Origin: DATAOG01 sp963798075
GTDB lineage: Bacteria > Pseudomonadota > Alphaproteobacteria > Geminicoccales > Geminicoccaceae
Direction: 5' to 3'
Length of the DNA stretch: 64,000 nucleotides
Assembly (NCBI GenBank): GCA_963798075.1
Contig: CAWCRU010000004.1
Coordinates: forward strand, 1-64,000
Shown here piece after piece: positions 11,196 through 22,228 of the stretch. Made by a program: the position numbers and the translations under genes. Position 1 is the stretch's first letter. Each line of letters begins with the position of its first letter. Below the pieces are notes generated by a model that was not told where the DNA came from, ran no database searches, and worked only from the letters and a program-made list of their open reading frames with translations.

Positions 11196-11223
11196 GCCCC
11201 TGCCGGCACTGTCCGGCAGGGGC
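11196..11223 (+). terminator. Perfect 11-bp hairpin after the secreted orphan gene
   Basis: GCCCCTGCCGG and CCGGCAGGGGC are exact complements separated by a 6-base loop. It begins 14 nt after the stop at 11182. No T-tract follows, so it is either a weak or factor-assisted terminator or an mRNA 3' stabiliser. Confidence 0.55.
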
Positions 11224-11396
11224 CACCGTGGCGCAAGCCCGGCAACGGCGATAGCGCTTTAGGCTCATCGCATCCGGCTATGACCTCGCTTTGACTTGGA
11301 CCCCGCGCGGGTGCCGGGCGGGGCGCGGGAGGCTTGAAGTTCACGGGCCGAGGCTCTAGCTCTGGGTGGGATGCACCCGGTGGGAAACTGCGAGAA

Positions 11397-13605
<2,209 letters not shown>

Positions 13606-13788
13606 GGATCGAGCTGCTTTTGGACCTCGAGAAGGGCCCCGGACGAGGCGAGCTCCGGCACCGGCGCGCTTGGCTTGAGACCAACTCGGAGTGTGCGGCT
13701 AACCCTCTCTTAACCCTGGCGTCGGAAGGTGGGTCAACGCCCCGCGGTAGGCGCGGGCCGAGGTCAATTCCAGCGAGAGTGTCGGACC

Positions 13789-14325
13789 ATGCTCTTCAAG
13801 CAGCCCACGCGTGCCGATCAGCCGGCGACCCCGTCCGCCGAGCGCCTGTCCGCGACCAAGCCGGCGGTGGCCGGGGCCGCGCTCGACCCGGTCGATCGCC
13901 CGGCATCGCAGAACCGCTCACCGTCCGACGAGGGGGCGACCGGCAAGCGGCTGATCGTCGGCCAGGGCATCCAGCTCAAGGGCGAGATCACCGCCTGCGA
14001 GCGGCTGATCGTCGAGGGCCAGGTCGAGGTCACGATGAATGCCACGCGTGCCCTCGAGATCAAGCCGACCGGCCATTTCATCGGCAGCTGCGAGGTCGAG
14101 GACGCCGAGATCAGCGGCGTCTACGAGGGCGACCTGTCGGTGCGCAACCGGCTGGTCGTGCACAAGGGCGGCCGGGTGGTCGGCAAGATCAGCTATGGCG
14201 AGCTCGAGCTCGAGCGGGGCGGCGAGATCGCGGGCGAGCTGAGCGTGCGCAATCGTCAGCGCAATCAGGCGTCGACTCCGCCCGGCGGGCCGCGGCCCGG
14301 CCAGCGCAACGTCGCCGCCGCCTGA
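13789..14325 (+). CDS. Bactofilin (polymer-forming cytoskeletal protein)
   Basis: A 178-residue protein. After a Pro/Ala-rich disordered N-terminus of about 55 residues comes a right-handed beta-helix domain of repeating short strands rich in Gly and Val (IVGQGIQLKGEITACERL, VYEGDLSVRNRLVVHKGGR). This is the bactofilin/DUF583 fold, and the tail is again disordered. Bactofilins polymerise without nucleotide and in Alphaproteobacteria help position stalk, cell-wall or polarity enzymes. The start is the ATG at 13789 (MLFKQPTRAD). No M23 peptidase gene, a common partner, is adjacent. The cellular role here is inferred only from family. Confidence 0.88.
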   Translation: MLFKQPTRADQPATPSAERLSATKPAVAGAALDPVDRPASQNRSPSDEGATGKRLIVGQGIQLKGEITACERLIVEGQVEVTMNATRALEIKPTGHFIGSCEVEDAEISGVYEGDLSVRNRLVVHKGGRVVGKISYGELELERGGEIAGELSVRNRQRNQASTPPGGPRPGQRNVAAA

Positions 14326-15273
14326 CCGGCGACGCAGGGCGCGCGCCGTCCGGCCTCGGCGAGCGCGCGCGCGGCGAGCATGAGGGCGCCGGCGGCCGCC
14401 AGCCGCTGCGGCTGCCGAGCCCCGTCTCGCCGATAGCCGGCGGGCGATCGCTCACCGCCCGCGGCAGCCACCGGGTCGCCCCGGCAGCTCCGGATCGATG
14501 GCGCGGTCGGCGAAGCCCGCGAGCTGGCGCCGGGGCCGCCAACCGGAATCCGATCCGCCCGCCCGGGTTCGGACCGCCGGCCGCCCGGGTTCGGACCGCC
14601 GGGCGCCCGGGTTCGAACCCCCGCCCGCCCGGGTGCCGGCCGCCGGCCGCGGTGCGCGGATCGCCAGCCGCGGGTGACGCCGGCCCGCAAGGCGCGGGTG
14701 TGTCCGGGCGAGTGCAGACTCTGTCGACCGGGATACGGCCGCAAGCGCCAGCGGTCGGCGGGATCCGACGATAAAGGCCCGCACGCGACACGAATCCGCG
14801 GCCTTGTTGACCTCCGGCAAAATCGACCATTCTCGTGCGCCGGGGGCCCAAAGTCGCCAGCAAGCCGGGACCGGCCCCGCGCATCGTAGGCGCTCACTCA
14901 GATGAGCTGCAGCCTCAAGCATCTATCGGAGACGCGGCGAAGGAGGCCGGGCGGCAAGGTCTCGACAGGGAATTGATCGCAGATGCGGCGTTGGCCTCGC
15001 GAGCGCGCATGCTACATGAAGCGAGCCTTCGATTCTCGCCGACCGAGCCAAGGAGCGGACCGGGAGCTAAGATGGGTCGGCGCTGCCGCCCGCTCGGCGG
15101 GCCGGGCCGGCGACCTGCCTGGCAGGCCGCGGCCGCGCGCAGGACCGAGTCCGCGCGCGCAGGAGCAGATTGGGAGCCCGCCCGCAGATGGAGTCCGCCC
15201 GCAGATGGAGTCCGGCCGCCAGAATGGAGTCCGGCCGCAGAATGGAGTCCGGCCGCAGAACGGAGCCCGCCCG
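14326..15273. other. 950-base region without a recognisable gene, holding two tandem-repeat tracts
   Basis: Between bactofilin and the small methyltransferase. All six frames are either broken or give Arg/Ala/Pro-rich low-complexity translations without recognisable motifs. It contains the 22-bp repeats at 14559-14646 and the 17-19-bp repeats at 15172-15275. Confidence 0.5.
14559..14646 (+). repeat. Four tandem copies of a 22-bp unit
   Basis: Units at 14559-14580, 14581-14602, 14603-14624 and 14625-14646. The first two are identical, the third differs at a few positions and the fourth has a diverged centre. Each contains the core CGCCCGGGT. It lies in non-coding sequence and is too short and spacer-less for a CRISPR array. 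Confidence 0.7.
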
Positions 15274-15275
15274 AT
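15172..15275 (+). repeat. About six degenerate 17-19-bp tandem repeats ending at a start codon
   Basis: Successive units begin at about 15172, 15190, 15207, 15226, 15244 and 15262, each of the form GGAGTCCGGCCGCAGAAT with small changes. Every unit contains GGAG, and the GGAG of the last one sits 8 nt before the ATG at 15274. The repeat thus supplies the ribosome binding site of the next gene and several upstream copies of it. Confidence 0.7.
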
Positions 15276-15768
15276 GAGCCGTCTCGACAGTTTCATCCGC
15301 CGGCTGGAGGCGCAGCGGGCGTGTCTGAACCATGCGGCGCGGGCGATCGCCGGTCTGCCGGGGCCGGTGCTCGAGCTCGGGCTGGGCAACGGGCGGACCT
15401 ACGATCACCTGCGCGAGCTGCTGCCGGCGCGCGCGATCTTCGTGTTCGAGCGCCAGCTGGCAGCGCATCCCGCATCCATGCCCGATCCCGCGCATCTGAT
15501 CCAAGGCGACATCCGCGAGACCCTGCCGGCCGCCAGGCGCCTGCTGCCCGCGCCCGCAGCCCTCGTGCACAGCGACATCGGCACCGGCGACGCGCTGCGC
15601 AACGCCGAGCTTGCCGCCTGGCTCGCGCAAGCCCTGCCCGCCCTGCTCGCGCAGGGCGCCCTGGTGGTCTCCGACCAGCCGATGCGCACCCCCGCGCTGG
15701 CGCCGCTGCCGCCCCCCGAGGGGGTCGCCCGCGAGCGCTATTTCCTCTACCGGCACGGCGGAAATTGA
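15274..15768 (+). CDS. Small class I SAM-dependent methyltransferase-like protein
   Basis: A 164-residue protein with a single Rossmann-like domain. VLELGLGNGRTYDHL at about residues 31-45 is the SAM-binding motif I, IQGDIRETLP is the region of motif II/III and ALVHSDIGTGD follows. It is shorter than most class I methyltransferases and has no added substrate domain. The start is the ATG at 15274, preceded at 8 nt by GGAG from the last tandem-repeat unit; the frame is open upstream through the repeats, so a longer form cannot be excluded. It precedes the MBL-fold gene by about 100 nt. Substrate is unknown. Confidence 0.75.
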   Translation: MSRLDSFIRRLEAQRACLNHAARAIAGLPGPVLELGLGNGRTYDHLRELLPARAIFVFERQLAAHPASMPDPAHLIQGDIRETLPAARRLLPAPAALVHSDIGTGDALRNAELAAWLAQALPALLAQGALVVSDQPMRTPALAPLPPPEGVARERYFLYRHGGN

Positions 15769-15872
15769 CGCGCCCGCCAACCTCGCGGCTAAGCGGGCCC
15801 GCGGCGGAGCGCGTTTGCGGCCCTTGTCCTCGGTCGCAAATTCCTGTTTGCTGATGGCCAAGGCAGGCGGCG

Positions 15873-16709
15873 ATGGCGGTGAGCGACGAGTTCTGGCTGC
15901 GCTTTTGGGGGGTCCGCGGCACCGTGCCCTGCCCCGGCCCCGACACGCTCCGCTACGGCGGCAATACCGCCTGTCTCGAGGTCATGTGCGGCGGTCAGCG
16001 GTTGATCTTCGACGCCGGCACCGGGCTGCGCGCGCTCGGGGCCAGCCTGAACGGCCGCCAGGGCCTCAATGCCCACATCTTCCTGACCCACACCCACATC
16101 GATCACATCAACGGCTTCCCGTTCTTCCGCCCGGCCTACAACGTCAACAACCGCTTCGAGCTGTGGGCCGGCCACCTCGGCGGCCAGCAGGGCGCCCTGC
16201 AAGCCGTGCTCAAGGATCTGATGCGGGCGCCGATCTTCCCGGTGCCGCTCGACATCATGCACGCCTGCATCGCCTTCCACGACTTCGCCGCCGGCATGGT
16301 GATCGAGGTCGTGCCGGACGTGATCCTGCGCACCGCCCCGCTCAACCACCCGAACGGCGCCACCGGCTACCGGATCGAGCACGCCGGCAAGGCGATCTGC
16401 TACGTCACCGACACCGAGCATCGCGAGGGCGAGCTCGACGCGTCCATCCTCCAGCTGATCGAGGGCAGCCAGATCGTGATCTACGACGCCACCTACACCG
16501 AGGCGGAGTATCCGAGCTATCGCGGCTGGGGCCACTCGACCTGGAACGAGGGCGTGCGCCTGTGCCGGGCGGCCGGGGCCGGGCGCCTGGTCGCCTTCCA
16601 CCATGATCCGGACCACGATGACGCCGCCCTCGACCAGATCGCCGCGCAGCTCGGACGCTTCCTGCCCGGCTCGCGGGTGGCGCAGGAGGGCCTGGTCCTC
16701 CACCCCTGA
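15873..16709 (+). CDS. MBL-fold metallo-hydrolase
   Basis: A 278-residue metallo-beta-lactamase-fold enzyme. The zinc motif HxHxDH appears as THTHIDH, the N-terminal block LRFWGVRGTVPCPGPDT with YGGNT is typical of the PhnP/RNase Z-like branch, and CYVTDTEH and FHHDPDHDD supply further metal ligands. Members hydrolyse phosphodiesters, including cyclic nucleotides and cyclic phosphates. The catalytic residues look complete. The natural substrate cannot be read from the sequence. The start is the ATG at 15873 (MAVSDEFWLRF). Confidence 0.88.
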   Translation: MAVSDEFWLRFWGVRGTVPCPGPDTLRYGGNTACLEVMCGGQRLIFDAGTGLRALGASLNGRQGLNAHIFLTHTHIDHINGFPFFRPAYNVNNRFELWAGHLGGQQGALQAVLKDLMRAPIFPVPLDIMHACIAFHDFAAGMVIEVVPDVILRTAPLNHPNGATGYRIEHAGKAICYVTDTEHREGELDASILQLIEGSQIVIYDATYTEAEYPSYRGWGHSTWNEGVRLCRAAGAGRLVAFHHDPDHDDAALDQIAAQLGRFLPGSRVAQEGLVLHP

Positions 16710-16789
16710 GCCGGGGGCGGGCGCCCGTGGTCGAGCGGTCCGGAGCGAGCGCCAGGGAGATCCGGCGTGGCCGGCGCCGGCGCCTGGTC

Positions 16790-17593
16790 ATGGGTCTTGC
16801 GACCCTGCTCGGCGGCCGGCCGCGCGGCTTCTTCATCCCGCACCGCTATGCCCATCAGGTCCACCCCTGCGCCTATCCGGCGCTCGAGAGGGCATTCGCC
16901 GCGGGCTGGCCGGCATACGAGCGGGTCCTCGCCGCGATCGAGGCTCTGGGCCCGGAGCTTCGCCGCCTCGGCGGGCCGCCGCCGGCGCCGCGCTTCGATC
17001 AGGACTGGTTCGCCAAGCTCGACGCGGCCGCCGCCTACGCCCTGGTCGCGACCACGCGCCCGCGCCGGATCGTCGAGGTCGGCTCCGGCCACTCGACCCG
17101 TTTTCTCGCCCGCGCGGTCGCCGATCACGGCCTCGCTACCGAGCTGCTCTGCATCGACCCGGCGCCGCGGGCGACGCTTGCCGGTCTCGATCTGAAGCGG
17201 CTCGCGACCACGTTGCAGCAGGCCCCCGGGAGCTGCTTTGCGGAGCTTGCCGCGGGTGACCTGCTGGTCGTCGATTCCAGTCACATCCTGATGCCCGGCA
17301 GCGATGTCGACTGGCTCTTGAACCGCATCCTGCCGACCATCGCACCGGGCGTCCTGGTCCACGTCCACGACGTCTTCCTGCCCGACCCCTACCCCGCGGC
17401 CTGGGCCTGGCGCGGCTACAACGAGCAGCAGGCGATCGCAGCCCTGCTCCAGGGCGGCGGCTACGCGATCCGCTTCGCGAGCCACTATATCCTCAGCCGG
17501 CAACCCGAGCGCGTGGCAGCGGGCGTCCTCGGCGAGCTGCCCGCAGGCGGTGGCGGGCTCGCGAGCAGTCTCTGGCTCGAGAAGCGCGCCTGA
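16790..17593 (+). CDS. Class I SAM-dependent methyltransferase family protein
   Basis: A 267-residue protein if started at the ATG at 16790 (MGLATLLGGRPRGFF); an in-frame GTG at 16727 would add 21 Arg-rich residues. IVEVGSGHSTRFLARAV is a SAM-binding motif I, LLCIDPAPR motif II, LLVVDSSHILMPGSDVDW motif IV, and VLVHVHDVFLPDPYP a post-motif often seen in cephalosporin-hydroxylase or macrocin-O-methyltransferase-like enzymes that modify sugars. It begins the decoration island and converges, 3 nt apart, with the GT8-like gene at 17597. Substrate is unknown; a glycan target is inferred from neighbours. Confidence 0.8.
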   Translation: MGLATLLGGRPRGFFIPHRYAHQVHPCAYPALERAFAAGWPAYERVLAAIEALGPELRRLGGPPPAPRFDQDWFAKLDAAAAYALVATTRPRRIVEVGSGHSTRFLARAVADHGLATELLCIDPAPRATLAGLDLKRLATTLQQAPGSCFAELAAGDLLVVDSSHILMPGSDVDWLLNRILPTIAPGVLVHVHDVFLPDPYPAAWAWRGYNEQQAIAALLQGGGYAIRFASHYILSRQPERVAAGVLGELPAGGGGLASSLWLEKRA

Positions 17594-17596
17594 GCC

Positions 17597-18502
17597 TCAG
17601 GCAGCCAGCGGCGGCGTCCGCTCGAGCAGCTCGAAGGCGTCGTGACGGACGTGGTTGCGGCGCATCTCGGCGCGCAGGAGATCCTCGCTCACGATGCCCC
17701 GCTCGACGCACTCGCGCAGCAGGCCGAAGAACAGTTGCTCCTGCTTGCGGTCGGGATGGCGGCGGTAGCTGCCGAGCAGGCCGTAATCGCCGAACAGCCG
17801 GCGGCGCGCCCGCATCAGCCAGCCGATCGGCGGGAACAGCTTGAACGTCTCGGCCGGGATGAAGTCGACCGGCAGGCCGCTCTTCCAGGGCTGGGTCTTG
17901 CGCTTGGTGTTGTGGACCATCTTGGTGCGCGCGCTCAGCCGGTCGAAGTCGTTCCACTCCGGCTCGAGCGGGCCGATCGTCGACGGGTCCTCGTCCAGGA
18001 GGTTGATCCACTTGCGGTAGTCGCGCTGGAACGTGAACAGCTCGCCGAACTGAGCTTCGACCTGCCAGTGCCGCAGGCGCGCGCAGTCGAGCAGCATGAC
18101 CGAGCTCGCGTAGTTGCCGGCGTTGAGGCGCTTGGTGCCGCTGCGCACCCGGCACATGATCGCCTTGCCGGCCATCTCGCGGGTCAGCAGCTCGTAGACG
18201 TCGCCGACCGCGAACACGTCCGGGTCGACCACCACCGCCCGGCCCTGATAGCCCATCAGCTCCGGCGGCATGAACCGCAACGGCGTGAACGACTGCAGGT
18301 CGTCGTTGCGCCAACGGCGCCTGACCCCGTCGCGCAGGTACTCCTTGCCCTCGTAGGGCTCGAAGAACGGATAGTTCCGGTGCTCGATGATCTGGACATC
18401 GAAGCGCTCGGCATGGGGCGAGCAGCGGTGCATCGAATAGGCCGAGACCAGGGCCCCGATATACTGGCGATGATTGGTATGGATGAAGACGGCGGGCTTC
18501 AT
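17597..18502 (-). CDS. GT8-like (GT-A fold) putative glycosyltransferase, copy 1
   Basis: A 301-residue soluble protein. The N-terminus reads VFIHTNHRQYIGALVSAYSM, as in GT-A enzymes that start with a nucleotide-binding strand and an SxxxN/S loop. VVVDPDVFAVGDVYELL contains a DPD in the position of the metal-binding DxD followed by the GDL-like stretch typical of GT8. ASSVMLLDCARLRHW matches the family N-S-G-V block. Together this supports a retaining sugar transferase, although it is distant from characterised members. The start is the ATG at 18502. A tandem paralogue lies 155 nt upstream. Probable role: adding sugar to envelope glycan (inference). Confidence 0.6.
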   Translation of the reverse strand: MKPAVFIHTNHRQYIGALVSAYSMHRCSPHAERFDVQIIEHRNYPFFEPYEGKEYLRDGVRRRWRNDDLQSFTPLRFMPPELMGYQGRAVVVDPDVFAVGDVYELLTREMAGKAIMCRVRSGTKRLNAGNYASSVMLLDCARLRHWQVEAQFGELFTFQRDYRKWINLLDEDPSTIGPLEPEWNDFDRLSARTKMVHNTKRKTQPWKSGLPVDFIPAETFKLFPPIGWLMRARRRLFGDYGLLGSYRRHPDRKQEQLFFGLLRECVERGIVSEDLLRAEMRRNHVRHDAFELLERTPPLAA

Positions 18503-18657
18503 GCGACGAGTTCCTCAAGGCTCCGACCGAGGCATCAACCGCAACCGGGCGCCGGCACCTCAGGGCCGCCCTGCCCGCCAGGCGGTGCTCGCGGCCGGGG
18601 TCGGCGTTGCCTGCTGGCGACGCGTGCGCATCGATATGGCGTTGCGCCCGCCGATCC

Positions 18658-19558
18658 TCAAGCGGCCAGCGGCGGGGTGCGCTCGGCCAGCTCCAGGGCG
18701 TCGTGACGGATGTGGTTCTGCCGCATCTCGTCGCGCAGCATGGCTTCGGTCACGATGCCCTGCTGCAGGCATTCGTGCAGCAGGCCGAAGAAGAACTGCT
18801 CCTGCCGGGGGTCGGGATGCCGCGCGTACTGGCTGGGCGGGCCGCCGCCCGCCAGCTTCTTGAGCGGATTGATCCAGGTCCTGGGCTTCAGCGGCTTGAA
18901 GCGCTTGTCCGGGGCGGTGAAGTCGACCGGCAGGCCGGTCTTCCACGGTTGCGTCTGCCGCTTGGTGTTGTGCAAAAGTTTGGTGTCCGGCGTCAGGTGA
19001 TCGAAGTCGTTCCACTCCGGCTCGAACAACCCGATACTGCCCTTGGGCTCGAGACTGAGGGTGATCCAGTCGGCATAGTCGCGCTTGCCCTCGAACAGCA
19101 AATCGAAGTCGGGCTCGGCGCGCCAGTGCCGGAGTTTCGCGCAGTCGAGCAGCATGACGCTGGTGGCGAGCCCGCCGCCCGCACCTTTGCTGCCGGAGCG
19201 CGGCCGGCACATCAGCGCGCTGCCCTGCATGTCGCGCTCGAGCAGCTCGAGCACGTCGGCGACCGCGAACACGTCGGGGTCGACCACCAGCGCCCGGCCC
19301 TGATAGCCCATCAGCTCCGGCGGCATGAAGCGCAACGGCGTGAACGACTGCAGGTCCTCCATCCGCCACACCGCCTGGCGGCCGTCGCGCAGGAACCGCT
19401 GCCCCTCCTTCGCCCACAGGAACGGATGGTCCTTGGTGTGAATGATCTCGACGGCGAACTTGTCGGCATTGGGCGGAGTTGCGCCCGAACGAATACTGCG
19501 AGACCAGGGCGCCGACGTATTGCTTGTGATTGGTGTGAATGAATACCCGAGGCGTCAC
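18658..19558 (-). CDS. GT8-like putative glycosyltransferase, copy 2 (frameshifted near 19475)
   Basis: Tandem paralogue of the gene at 17597-18502, with the same blocks: VFIHTNHKQYVGALVSQYSF, the SFTPLRFMPPELMGYQGRA segment, VVDPDVFAVADVLELL and ATSVMLLDCAKLRHW. It begins with GTG at 19558. The frame is broken at about 19475-19476, where one extra C (minus strand) is present. Deleting it joins SFGRNSPNADKF to the rest, matching SMHRCSPHAERF of copy 1, and yields 299 residues. Divergence between copies is considerable, so the duplication is old. Function as for copy 1; whether it is expressed depends on whether the indel is real. Confidence 0.6.
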
Positions 19559-19818
19559 GGTCGCGGTTCCTTGGCTGTAAGGTGAGGCGGGGTCGAGAGG
19601 CGCGGTTTCTGAGTGAGCCGGGAGTGGGCCGGATCCTGATCGCTTGTACGGGATGGCGCGTCCGCCTGCAAGCGGTCGGCGCGCTCTTGAAGCCGGGCCC
19701 GATCGTGCTACTAAGGTGCCCGCGCCCGGCGCGTCCGCGATCGCGTCCCCGATCGGATTTTGGCGGGCGGCGCGGGCCCGGGGTCCGGGGCGAGCGCGCA
19801 AGGGCCACGCCGCAGCCG

Positions 19819-20574
19819 ATGCCGACACTGCTGATTCTGGGATCCAAGCCGGAGCCCGTGCTGCCGCCGGCCGCGGGCTTCGATGCGCTCGCCTGCGCCA
19901 ACGCGTCGGGGCGCTCGGCCCTGGGCCTCGGGCTGCCCGATCCCATCTTCACGGTCATGACCTCGGTGTTGACCTCCGGGCACAAGGCTGCCAACGACCT
20001 CGCGCTCGAGGCCCTGCGGGGGCTGCGCACGGGCAAGCTCTACCTCTATCCGCGGCCGGCCGCGCGCGGCTTCCTGCTCAAACGGCTCGTGCGCGAGGCG
20101 AGGAGGATCAAGCTCAAGCCCTGGTATTTCCAGCGCAGCTTGCGCGCCGCCGGCTATCGCTTCGACGAGTTCATCAGCCCGCCGCGCGCGTTCTACCACG
20201 ATCTGGTGCTGCGGCTGTGCGGCCAGGAGCCGGCGATCCGGGCGCAGATCGAGCACAAGCAGCCGTCGACCGGGATCATCGCGCTCGCGCTCGGGCTCGA
20301 AGGTGGCGCCTTCGATCGCGTCGTGATGAGCGGCTTCAGCTTCGAGATCACCCACGCCTACGCCCACAATCCGCTGATCGATCAGCTCGGCACGACCCGG
20401 AGCAAGCACGCGAATACCGACATCTCGGTCTTGGCTTGCCTTGTCCGCAGGCATGCCAACCTCTATACGACCGAGCCTGTGGTGCATGAGCGCGCGGGCG
20501 TGCCGCTGCTGCCGGTCACAGAGGCCGGCCCGGCACGCGCCGACCCGGCTGCCAGGAGGACCGCCACCGCATGA
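19819..20574 (+). CDS. Conserved protein of unknown function in the decoration island
   Basis: A 251-residue protein starting at the ATG at 19819 (MPTLLILGSKPEP). The opening strand LLILGSKPEPVLPP followed by FDALACANASG resembles Rossmann-like enzymes of the sialyltransferase/DUF115 type, and VVMSGFSFEITHAYAHNPLI has the spacing of their second motif. The similarity is by eye and weak. No membrane segment or signal is seen. Its stop overlaps the ATG of the next gene (ATGA at 20571-20574), indicating translational coupling with the methyltransferase. A glycan-related transferase role is a guess supported mainly by context. Confidence 0.55.
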   Translation: MPTLLILGSKPEPVLPPAAGFDALACANASGRSALGLGLPDPIFTVMTSVLTSGHKAANDLALEALRGLRTGKLYLYPRPAARGFLLKRLVREARRIKLKPWYFQRSLRAAGYRFDEFISPPRAFYHDLVLRLCGQEPAIRAQIEHKQPSTGIIALALGLEGGAFDRVVMSGFSFEITHAYAHNPLIDQLGTTRSKHANTDISVLACLVRRHANLYTTEPVVHERAGVPLLPVTEAGPARADPAARRTATA

Positions 20575-21379
20575 CTGAGCAAGGCGCACGGCAACGGCTG
20601 CAGCACGCTTGGCGGCGCCTGTCTAACATCGCGCGCTACGGCCTCGGGCCCGCCGCCCGGCAGCGCAAGCAGGCCGACCAGGCCAGGCGGCGCAACGCCG
20701 GCTTCTTCGAGGGCGAGCGCTGGCAGCATGGCGAGGCCGAATCCAGGCGCCTCTACGCCTCCTACGAGGAGTACGCCCGGCATCAGGGCGCGAAGCTCGC
20801 CAAGATCGAGCCTCGCCTGCGCGAGACCGAGGACGCCGACCTCGCCGAGTTCAAGCGGCGCTTCGAGAGCTGCGCCGCAGCTGCGCGAGGCGCGCACCAT
20901 GCTTGTGTCTGGGCGCCAGGCTCGGCACCGAGGTCAGAGCCCTGCACGCGCTCGGCCATTTCGCGGTCGGCATCGACCTCAACCCGGGCGAGGGCAACGG
21001 CTACGTGCTGCCGGGCGACTTTCACGCGATCGTGTTCCCCGACGGCTCCCTCGACGCCATCTACAGCAACGCGCTCGACCACGTGTTCGCGCTCGACAGG
21101 CTGGTCGGCGAGGTCCGCCGGCTGCTGCGGCCGGGCGGCCTGTTCGTCCTCGATCTCATGCAAGGCTACGAGGAGGGCAACGTGCCGGGCGAATTCGAGG
21201 CGACCATCTGGCGCGACCGCGACTCGTTCATCGAGCGGATCGTCGAGCTCGGCGGCTTTGCGAGCGAAGGCGTCCGCGATCTCGGCTACACCCGGCGCGA
21301 CCACTGGACGCAGGTCGTGCTGCGCAAGCCGGCGCCGGCCACCGCGCGGTCGCGCGAGACCGCCGGCGCCGAGGCGTGA
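20571..21379 (+). CDS. SAM-dependent methyltransferase (two frameshifts, near 20876 and 20904)
   Basis: The start overlaps the preceding stop (ATGA). The N-terminal helix-rich part (NIARYGLGPAARQRKQADQ, SYEEYARHQGAKLAKIE) runs in one frame to about 20876. A short middle piece, LREARTML, is in a second frame and the rest is in a third. Removing one G near 20876 and one base near 20904 gives 268 residues with ARTMLCLGARLGTEVRAL as SAM motif I, VGIDLNPGEGN as motif II, FPDGSLDAIYSNALDHVF as motif IV and RPGGLFVLDLMQGYEEG. Both corrections leave an exact multiple of three. Likely target is a glycan or lipid intermediate, inferred from neighbours. Confidence 0.7.
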
Positions 21380-21397
21380 GCGCAAGGATCGCCGCCT

Positions 21398-22153
21398 ATG
21401 TTCTTCAGCTACGATCACCTGCAGTTCCGCTATGAGCCGTTTCCGATCGGCCTCGCGCGGCCGCTGATGGACGCCGGCGGCTATCGCGAGATGCTCGCAG
21501 CCTACCCCGCCAGGGAGCTGTTCGCCTACCTGCCCGAGCTCGGCCACAAGTACTCGTTGTCCGAGAAGAACAACCCGAAGCGCTACCACGCGATCATTCA
21601 CGACCAGGCGATCTGGCGCGAGTTCCACCGCTGGCTCAAGAGCGATCAATTCATCGCGGGCGTGCTGCAGGCGCTGCGCGAGCGCCACATCGACCTCGGC
21701 TACCGGAAGCTGCCGACGGCGGCAAGGCGCCTCGGCAAGCTCTCGCGCAACCTGATCCGCGGCCGGCTCGACGCCGGCAGACCGCCGCTGGCCGCCCGCT
21801 TCGAGTTCTCGATGCTGCCGGCGGCCGGCGGCCACATCATCCCGCATACCGACTCGCCCGGCAAGATCATCACGCTCGTGATCTCGATGGTCGACGAGGG
21901 CGAGTGGGACCCGGCGTTCGGCGGCGGCACCGACGTCAACCGGCCGCGCGACCCGGCGCTGGCCTACAACGAGCTCAATCGCCAGGCCGGCTTTGAGGAC
22001 ATGGAGGTGATCGACACCTTCGCGTTCACGCCGAACCAGGCGGTGGTGTTCGTCAAGACCTTCAATTCCTGGCATTCGGTGCGGCCGATGGCCGGCAACG
22101 GCTCGGAGGCGATGCGCAAGACGCTGACCATCAACATCGAGGCCGGGGCGTAA
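21398..22153 (+). CDS. 2OG-Fe(II) oxygenase-like protein, copy 1
   Basis: A 251-residue protein with a double-stranded beta-helix oxygenase signature. HTD in GGHIIPHTDSPGK supplies the first two iron ligands, WHSVRPM about 80 residues later the third His, and the Arg in MRKTLTINI lies where the 2-oxoglutarate-binding Arg is expected. EWDPAFGGGTDV in between is a further conserved block. Such enzymes hydroxylate proteins, sugars or lipids. The start is the ATG at 21398 (MFFSYDHLQFRYEPF). A tandem paralogue follows. Its position among methyltransferases and GT-like genes suggests hydroxylation of a glycan or its carrier; substrate is unknown. Confidence 0.75.
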   Translation: MFFSYDHLQFRYEPFPIGLARPLMDAGGYREMLAAYPARELFAYLPELGHKYSLSEKNNPKRYHAIIHDQAIWREFHRWLKSDQFIAGVLQALRERHIDLGYRKLPTAARRLGKLSRNLIRGRLDAGRPPLAARFEFSMLPAAGGHIIPHTDSPGKIITLVISMVDEGEWDPAFGGGTDVNRPRDPALAYNELNRQAGFEDMEVIDTFAFTPNQAVVFVKTFNSWHSVRPMAGNGSEAMRKTLTINIEAGA

Positions 22154-22228
22154 GGCGCCGGCCGCCCCGCGAAGGGGGCGGCATCCGCGCCTTCAGCCGG
22201 CTTCAGATCGATCGGCGGGGCCCAGGCC

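Noticed and set aside
14559..15275. CRISPR array
   Set aside because: Repeats are directly adjacent with no unique spacers and are too short; no cas genes are present.
15873..16709. AHL lactonase (quorum quenching)
   Set aside because: The HxHxDH motif is shared by all MBL-fold enzymes; the N-terminal WGVRG block points to the phosphodiesterase-like branch.
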